From positions 51,207 through 115,206 of the forward strand of contig JBILOU010000001.1 in NCBI GenBank assembly GCA_044374295.1: a DNA stretch of 64,000 nt, written 5' to 3'. A program made the translations under genes and the position numbers. Below the pieces are notes generated by a model. That model was not told the origin of the DNA and made no database searches. It saw nothing but the letters and a program-made list of their open reading frames with translations. Source of the stretch: CAIZGX01 sp044374295 (GTDB lineage: Bacteria > Bacteroidota > Bacteroidia > Flavobacteriales_D > Sanyastnellaceae). Below, in pieces: positions 59,041 through 64,000 of the stretch; the first letter of the stretch is position 1; the number at the start of each line of letters is the position of its first letter.

Positions 59041-60729
59041 ATGAAAGAGGAATTAATAGGCCAGTTGCGCGACTTACTTCAAGCTGAAGATATTATGTTG
59101 GTGCGTGATCAAGTAAAAAACATTCGCAGTAATTGGAAGGCAGAAAGCGTGAAAGAGCGTCAGTTGCAATGGGAACAATTCAAAACTGAAAATGCAGAAG
59201 GTGCGGAAGCCGATTTTGTATACACTCCACACGAGTTGGAGGGTTCTCTTCAAGAACTACTGAAAGAATACGAAGATAAAATTCAAGTGGCTGGAAAGGC
59301 GCTTGCACAGGAGCGTTCAAGAAACTTCGAAATAAAATCTGACTTGTGTGATCGCATGGAGCGACTTTCCAAGAACGAAGAAAATATTGGAAAGGCTTTT
59401 TCTCTTCAAAAAGAAATTAAAGAATATTGGGACAACACGGGTGATGTTCCTGGAGATAAATACCCTGCGTTAATCGAACGTTGGCACAAAGCGAATCAAG
59501 ATTTTTTCTATCACATTAACATCTACAAAGAACTTCAGGCGAACGATTTAAAAGTTAACCAGAGATTGAAAGAAGAGTTAATGGAATTAGCGAAAGGGCT
59601 TTCAACTATTGAATCGATAAACGAGTTGGAAGTTGAAGTTCGTAAGCTTCAACGCGAATGGATGCAGATTGGTCCTTCTCCGAAAGAGACGTTCCAAAAA
59701 ATGGGCGACGATTTTTTTGGAATTCTTCGCGTAGAACAAGAGCGCATACAAGCACACTACGACGCATTAAGCGCAAGTAGCAATGAAAACCTTTCGAAGA
59801 AGACCTTGCTTATTCAACGCATGAAAGAGATTCTTGAACTAGATCTTTCTCAAAGTAACAGTTGGAACAAGTGGACAGAAGAAGTTTTAAAACTTCAAGA
59901 AGAATGGAAAACCATCGGTTGGGTTAAGAAAAAAGAGAACGAAGAAATTTGGCAAGAGTTTCGCGGATTGTGTGATTTGTTCTTCACCAAGCGCAGTACT
60001 TATTTTGAATCTCGCAAAGAAGTATACGAAAAAAATAAAAAAGCGAAGGAGCTTATTATTAATGAAGCGAAGACTCTTCAAGACAGTAGCGATTGGAAAC
60101 TAGCCACAGAAGGAATTAAAAAACTCCAAGACAAGTGGAAACAAGTTGGTAGTGCCGATCCGAAAGAAGAACAAAAGTTGTGGCAACGCTTCCGCTCTGC
60201 TTGCGATGTATTCTTTCAACGAAAGAAAGAGCATTTCGGAGAGTTAACAGGAATTCAAGAAGAGAATTTAAGATTGAAAGAAGCCTTGCTTACTGAAATT
60301 GAAAACACTCCTCTTTCTGGAAATAAAAATGAAGACTTGTCTATGCTTCGTTTATTCAACGAACGTTGGCAGGCGCTTGGACATGTTCCTCGTGAGCAAT
60401 ATGCGAAAATGCAAGCGCGTCACAAGGCTGCCTTCGACGATAAATATGGCAAGTTGAATGCTGATCGCAAAGAAGCAGACATGACTCGCTATAAGTCGCG
60501 CATTGAGACAATCAAGTCTACTGGCGACAAAGGATTGAACAGAGAGAAGATGATTTTGCGTGATAAGATTGACAAGTTGAAAGGCGACATCAAATCTTAC
60601 GAAAACAATATGGGTATCTTCACCGGTAAAGGTGCTGAAGGCATGCGCAAAGAAATTGAGAAAAAAATTGTTGCTGCAAAGCGTGAGATTTCAGAAATCT
60701 TAGAAAAGATTTCTCTGATTCAAAACTAA
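59041..60729 (+). CDS. DUF349 repeat protein
   Basis: This is a 562-residue, almost wholly alpha-helical cytoplasmic protein. Several DUF349 repeats of about 70 residues are visible, marked by recurring W-K-x-x-G/I-x-x-W or W-x-x-I-G (LQREWMQIGPSPKETFQKMG, LQEEWKTIGWVKKKENEEIW, LQDKWKQVGSADPKEEQKLW, FNERWQALGHVPREQYAKMQ), each followed by FRxxCDxFF or a similar helix. A coiled coil closes the protein (about 500-560). DUF349 proteins are widespread in Bacteroidota and Actinobacteria; no role is established. A terminator follows. Confidence 0.88.
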   Translation: MKEELIGQLRDLLQAEDIMLVRDQVKNIRSNWKAESVKERQLQWEQFKTENAEGAEADFVYTPHELEGSLQELLKEYEDKIQVAGKALAQERSRNFEIKSDLCDRMERLSKNEENIGKAFSLQKEIKEYWDNTGDVPGDKYPALIERWHKANQDFFYHINIYKELQANDLKVNQRLKEELMELAKGLSTIESINELEVEVRKLQREWMQIGPSPKETFQKMGDDFFGILRVEQERIQAHYDALSASSNENLSKKTLLIQRMKEILELDLSQSNSWNKWTEEVLKLQEEWKTIGWVKKKENEEIWQEFRGLCDLFFTKRSTYFESRKEVYEKNKKAKELIINEAKTLQDSSDWKLATEGIKKLQDKWKQVGSADPKEEQKLWQRFRSACDVFFQRKKEHFGELTGIQEENLRLKEALLTEIENTPLSGNKNEDLSMLRLFNERWQALGHVPREQYAKMQARHKAAFDDKYGKLNADRKEADMTRYKSRIETIKSTGDKGLNREKMILRDKIDKLKGDIKSYENNMGIFTGKGAEGMRKEIEKKIVAAKREISEILEKISLIQN

Positions 60730-60750
60730 AAATTGAATTTCAATTCATAA

Positions 60751-60780
60751 AAAAACCTCGGAAGTTCCGAGGTTTTTCTT
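60751..60780. terminator. Bidirectional terminator between DUF349 gene and tig
   Basis: The stem AAAAACCTCGGAA with TTCCGAGGTTTTT, with A and T runs on both sides, separates two convergent genes. Confidence 0.9.
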
Positions 60781-60796
60781 TTTCTAATATTTCTTA

Positions 60797-62143
60797 TTAG
60801 TGCTGAGCACGATGTTTGAAATCTTCGTAAGCCAAACGCTCAACTTTCACTGAACAATTCGCTTGAACCACTTTCATCACACCATCTTCATAAAGCATAT
60901 CGTAAACATTCTTAGCTTCTTCTTGCTTCGCAAGTGTTTGTTTCGCTAATTGATCTAGACGCTCTTCATCTACTGGCATACCATAAGATTTGAAACGATC
61001 TACCAAAGAAGCTTTCACGTAATTCATTGCATCGTCTACAGATACTTTGATTTCGTTTTCTTTGATGATTTTATTTTCAATCAACTGCCACTTCAATCCG
61101 TTTGCGTAACCTGGGTATTCCATTTCCAACTGAGCCATTTCAATTGGCTTCTCGTTAGTCATGATAATGAAACGCTTTAGGAATTCGTCTGGCAATTCAA
61201 TAGAAACCATATTTACAATATCCTTCGCGAAATCACGCTTGAACATCCATTCAGAATCCTTCTCGAACATAGCTGCTAGATCTGCTTTCACGCGATCTTT
61301 CATTTGTTCTTCAGAAGTTACTGTTCCTGGCTCGAATAACTTATCGAATAATTCTTGATTCAACTCTGCTGGTTGCATGCGCATAACTTCAGAGATGGTC
61401 ACTTGGAATTTAGAATCGATGTGGTGAAGTTCGTGGTGGGTTACACCTAGCATACGAGAAAGATCTTCGTGATCGCTGTTCAACATGAATGGATCAACTA
61501 CTGCGCTTTCACCGATATTCTTTCCAACAAACAAAGCTTTAGTCGCTTCGTCTTTGATGTATTCTAAAAAGATAGAAGTCTTGTTTGTAACACCGCCTTC
61601 CTTCACTGAACCGTCTGCATTCAACTCGATAATCTCTGCCATGATCATGTCTTCAGACTCGGTTACTTCTGGTTTAGAAAGTTGACCGTGACGACGCGCA
61701 TACTCTTTCATTTGACGAGAGATAAGCTCTTCGTTCACATCTACTTCCAATTTTGTGAAAGTCTTCGACATGTCTAAATTCAAATCGAACGTTGGTGCGA
61801 AACCAATTTCATAAGTGAATGTGAAAGTTGAAGGATTATCCCAATCACCCACATCATCACCCTCTTTTGGAATTGGGCTACCTAACAACTCAAGTTTGTT
61901 TTCAGAAACGTAGTTTCCGATTGCCTCTTGCAACATTCTGTTTATTTCATCGGCAAGCAAAGACTTTCCGAAACGTTGTTTCACCAGAGACGCAGGAACT
62001 GCACCTTTGCGGAATCCTGGTAATTCAACGCGCTTACGGTAGGTCTTAAGAGCTGACTCGTAGTTTTCGTTGTAATCAATAGGGTCAAGAGTCACCTTTA
62101 ACTCTCCTGTCAGAGAGCCGGTGTTGAGTTGTTCAATATTCAT
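60797..62143 (-). CDS. tig: Trigger factor
   Basis: Trigger factor is the ribosome-associated chaperone that meets nascent chains at the exit tunnel. It has 448 residues. The N-terminal ribosome-binding domain carries the signature VELPGFRKGAVPASLVKQRF (about residues 38-57). The middle peptidyl-prolyl isomerase region is strongly diverged from E. coli. A helical C-terminal domain ends with residues LAYEDFKHRAQH. It lies 31 bases after atpC and may be read from the atpD promoter. Confidence 0.9.
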   Translation of the reverse strand: MNIEQLNTGSLTGELKVTLDPIDYNENYESALKTYRKRVELPGFRKGAVPASLVKQRFGKSLLADEINRMLQEAIGNYVSENKLELLGSPIPKEGDDVGDWDNPSTFTFTYEIGFAPTFDLNLDMSKTFTKLEVDVNEELISRQMKEYARRHGQLSKPEVTESEDMIMAEIIELNADGSVKEGGVTNKTSIFLEYIKDEATKALFVGKNIGESAVVDPFMLNSDHEDLSRMLGVTHHELHHIDSKFQVTISEVMRMQPAELNQELFDKLFEPGTVTSEEQMKDRVKADLAAMFEKDSEWMFKRDFAKDIVNMVSIELPDEFLKRFIIMTNEKPIEMAQLEMEYPGYANGLKWQLIENKIIKENEIKVSVDDAMNYVKASLVDRFKSYGMPVDEERLDQLAKQTLAKQEEAKNVYDMLYEDGVMKVVQANCSVKVERLAYEDFKHRAQH

Positions 62144-62174
62144 AACGTTAGATTGTTCTTCCCGGAAGGAAGTA

Positions 62175-62411
62175 TTATTCAGCTAAAACCATTACTTGGT
62201 TGTTCAATACCTCAACGGTACCGCCAAGCACATCAAAAGTCAATTCTTTGCCTTGAGCATCTTTCACACGCACGCTTCCTTTTTTCAATGAAGAAATTAA
62301 AGGGGCGTGGTTGTTCAAGATTCCCAATCCACCTGAACTTCCTGGAAGGAAAACATATTCTGCTTCACCTTGGAAGAGTACGGTTTCTGGGGTAATTATT
62401 TCAACGCGCAT
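62175..62411 (-). CDS. atpC: F0F1 ATP synthase epsilon subunit, short form
   Basis: This is the central-stalk subunit that links the rotor to F1. It has only 78 residues: the N-terminal beta-sandwich (MRVEIITPETVLFQGEAEYV, GLGILNNHAPLISSLKKGSV) is complete, but the C-terminal helical hairpin found in the E. coli protein (about 139 residues) is absent. The short form is known in Bacteroidota. It lies 8 bases after atpD. Confidence 0.93.
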   Translation of the reverse strand: MRVEIITPETVLFQGEAEYVFLPGSSGGLGILNNHAPLISSLKKGSVRVKDAQGKELTFDVLGGTVEVLNNQVMVLAE

Positions 62412-62419
62412 AATTGCTC

Positions 62420-63928
62420 TTAATTCTTAGATTCAGCCAACATTTTCTTACCAGCCTCAATAGCTTCTTCGATGGTACCCTTCAAGTTGAAAGCAGCTTC
62501 TGGATACTCATCACACTCTCCGTCTAGGATCATGTTGAAACCTTTGATTGTTTCTTCAATTGGAACCAATACCCCTGGGATACCGGTGAATTGCTCTGCC
62601 ACGTGGAATGGCTGAGACAAGAAACGCTGCACTTTACGAGCGCGGAATACCGACAATTTATCGTCCTCAGACAATTCGTCCATACCCAAGATCGCGATGA
62701 TATCTTGTAATTCTTTGTATCGTTGTAGAATTCCTTTCACACGTTGAGCGCAACGGTAGTGCTCGTCACCAACGATGGCAGGAGTTAAGATACGAGAAGT
62801 AGAATCCAATGGATCTACCGCAGGATAGATACCTAACTCGGCAATCTTACGGCTCAATACTGTTGTTGCATCTAAGTGAGCAAAGGTTGTCGCTGGAGCA
62901 GGGTCAGTCAAGTCATCCGCAGGTACGTAAACCGCTTGAACCGAAGTGATAGATCCTCTCTTCGTCGAAGTGATACGCTCTTGCATAGCACCCATTTCAG
63001 AAGCCAAAGTTGGTTGGTAACCTACTGCAGAAGGCATACGACCTAGAAGTGCCGATACCTCAGAACCCGCTTGTGTGAAACGGAAGATGTTGTCAATGAA
63101 GAAAAGGATATCACGTCCACCTGATTGCTCATCTCCATCACGGAAGTACTCAGCAACTGAAAGACCGCTCAATGCAACACGCGCGCGTGCTCCAGGAGGC
63201 TCATTCATTTGTCCGAATACCAATGTCGCTTGGCTATCAGCAAGAGCTTGCATATCTACTTTGGATACGTCCCATCCGCCTTTTTCCATTTCGTGCACGA
63301 ATGCATCGCCATATTTAATAACGCCAGACTCGATCATCTCGCGCAACAAGTCATTTCCTTCACGAGTACGCTCACCAACACCAGCAAATACAGAAAGACC
63401 TGTGTATGCTTTCGCGATGTTGTTGATCAACTCCATGATCAATACGGTCTTACCTACTCCCGCACCACCGAACAATCCGATTTTACCACCCTTTGAGTAA
63501 GGCTCAATCAAGTCAATTACTTTAATACCTGTTAAAAGGATTTCAGTAGCAGTAGACAAATCTTCGTAACGAGGAGCAGCACGGTGGATAGAGTTACCGT
63601 TTTCGTTACTCACTTCTCCGATACCGTCAATCGCTTTTCCAACTACGTTGAACAAACGACCTTTGATTTGATCTCCGACTGGCATGGTGATGCTGCGACC
63701 TAAAGCCACAACCTCAGCGCCTCTTTGAAGACCTTCCGTTGCATCCATTGCGATGGCACGAACAGTGTCTTCACCCACGTGCTTTTGGCACTCTAGGATT
63801 AGATCGTCTGCGCCAGCACGCTTGATAGCAAGGGCATCTAGGATGTTTGGAAGTTTTTGACCGGCAGGGAAAGAGATATCTACCACAGGGCCAATAATTT
63901 GAACTACTTTACCATTTTGAGTTGACAT
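62420..63928 (-). CDS. atpD: F0F1 ATP synthase beta subunit
   Basis: This is the catalytic subunit of F1. It has 502 residues. Walker A is GLFGGAGVGKTVLIMEL, the catalytic Glu region is GVGERTREGNDL, Walker B lies in RDILFFIDNIFRFTQAGSEV, and the ATPase alpha/beta signature is PAVDPLDSTSR. It is followed by atpC but not preceded by atpG or atpA, as Bacteroidota keep atpDC apart from the other subunits. Its own promoter lies within the last 40 bases of the window. Confidence 0.97.
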   Translation of the reverse strand: MSTQNGKVVQIIGPVVDISFPAGQKLPNILDALAIKRAGADDLILECQKHVGEDTVRAIAMDATEGLQRGAEVVALGRSITMPVGDQIKGRLFNVVGKAIDGIGEVSNENGNSIHRAAPRYEDLSTATEILLTGIKVIDLIEPYSKGGKIGLFGGAGVGKTVLIMELINNIAKAYTGLSVFAGVGERTREGNDLLREMIESGVIKYGDAFVHEMEKGGWDVSKVDMQALADSQATLVFGQMNEPPGARARVALSGLSVAEYFRDGDEQSGGRDILFFIDNIFRFTQAGSEVSALLGRMPSAVGYQPTLASEMGAMQERITSTKRGSITSVQAVYVPADDLTDPAPATTFAHLDATTVLSRKIAELGIYPAVDPLDSTSRILTPAIVGDEHYRCAQRVKGILQRYKELQDIIAILGMDELSEDDKLSVFRARKVQRFLSQPFHVAEQFTGIPGVLVPIEETIKGFNMILDGECDEYPEAAFNLKGTIEEAIEAGKKMLAESKN

Positions 63929-63959
63929 AGAAAGATGTATTCAGGTTGAATTTCGGGCG

Positions 63960-63967
63960 CAAAAGTA
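63960..63967 (-). promoter_or_regulatory. -7 box TACTTTTG of atpD-atpC(-tig)
   Basis: This exact TAnnTTTG on the minus strand predicts a start near 63956 and a 28-base leader. The -33 element would fall at 63986-63995, where only a T-rich stretch is seen. Confidence 0.5.
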
Positions 63968-64000
63968 ATACAGGAAGTCCAATTTTCTACTGAAAAATGT

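Noticed and set aside
63075..63500. 141-codon ORF antisense to atpD
   Set aside because: It is explained by codon structure of the conserved ATP synthase beta subunit and has no independent coding signal.
1..64000. Mobile elements, prophage, defence islands or toxin-antitoxin pairs
   Set aside because: I found no transposase, integrase, terminal repeat, CRISPR repeat, restriction-modification or toxin-like gene. The helicase at 39692 and the band 7 protein have no defence-type partners next to them.

Overview
This window is a chromosomal segment from a member of the Bacteroidota, most likely a marine or freshwater Flavobacteriales bacterium. The evidence is the set of type IX secretion (T9SS) substrates with type A or type B (gliding-associated) C-terminal sorting domains, paired DUF1573 proteins, promoters with the Bacteroidota -33 TTG / -7 TAnnTTTG signature, an atpD-atpC pair separated from the rest of the ATP synthase genes, and the absence of Shine-Dalgarno sequences at most starts. 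Coding density is very high and no intergenic gap exceeds 300 bases. I see no insertion sequence, prophage, CRISPR array or integron: this is core and house-keeping DNA with a secreted-protein layer.

Layout. 1-7.6 kb (+): the 3' end of ruvC, a 1998-residue T9SS adhesin-like protein built from several repeat families, and two tandem DUF1573 proteins. 7.6-11.8 kb (-): the operon rsfS-ftsH-cdsA-psd. 11.8-17.9 kb (+): birA, then a fatty-acid beta-oxidation operon ordered HAD/ECH fusion-thiolase-acyl-CoA dehydrogenase (fadN-fadA-fadE type). 17.9-22.1 kb: recQ (-), then kdsD-tatC (+). 22.2-26.1 kb (+): two terminator-isolated T9SS proteins with biased codon use. 26.2-31.2 kb: a FtsX-type permease (-), aconitase (+), and a metal-binding lipoprotein overlapping heme A synthase (+). 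31.3-34.7 kb: a predicted kelch-TM-winged-helix protein, a small tail-anchored protein, a band 7 protein (-) and a PyrR-like phosphoribosyltransferase. 34.7-37.2 kb (-): a TonB-dependent receptor under a TPP riboswitch, hence a probable thiamin receptor. 37.2-44.3 kb: rsgA and a membrane protein (+); a lipoprotein, a DNA2-like helicase and a T9SS type B protein with a small secreted partner (-). 44.4-52.8 kb: tRNA-Lys(UUU) and tRNA-Leu(GAG), each followed by a terminator, then DAHP synthase/chorismate mutase, an OmpA-like protein, a FAH-family hydrolase, pcm (-), a Gfo/Idh oxidoreductase, a lipoprotein, a polyprenyl-phosphate sugar transferase and a CXXCH-bearing T9SS protein. 52.8-58.9 kb (-): recX-prfB-fumC-manC-tonB-like-hutH. 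59.0-64.0 kb: a DUF349 protein (+), then atpD-atpC-tig (-).

The genes form familiar modules. These are membrane lipid and protein quality control (ftsH, cdsA, psd), lipid catabolism feeding the TCA cycle and respiration (fadNAE, acn, fumC, heme A synthase, ATP synthase), envelope sugars (kdsD, manC, sugar transferase) and secretion (tatC, T9SS cargo). The most distinctive signals are regulatory. They are a TPP riboswitch on an outer-membrane receptor, a conserved +1 programmed frameshift in prfB, and a recurring arrangement in which a TAnnTTTG box lies only about 4-6 bases before the start codon, which predicts leaderless mRNAs. I did not find a convincing novel defence or mobile system. The best candidates for undescribed biology are the kelch-TM-winged-helix protein, the six-unit repeat adhesin, and the leaderless-promoter architecture.
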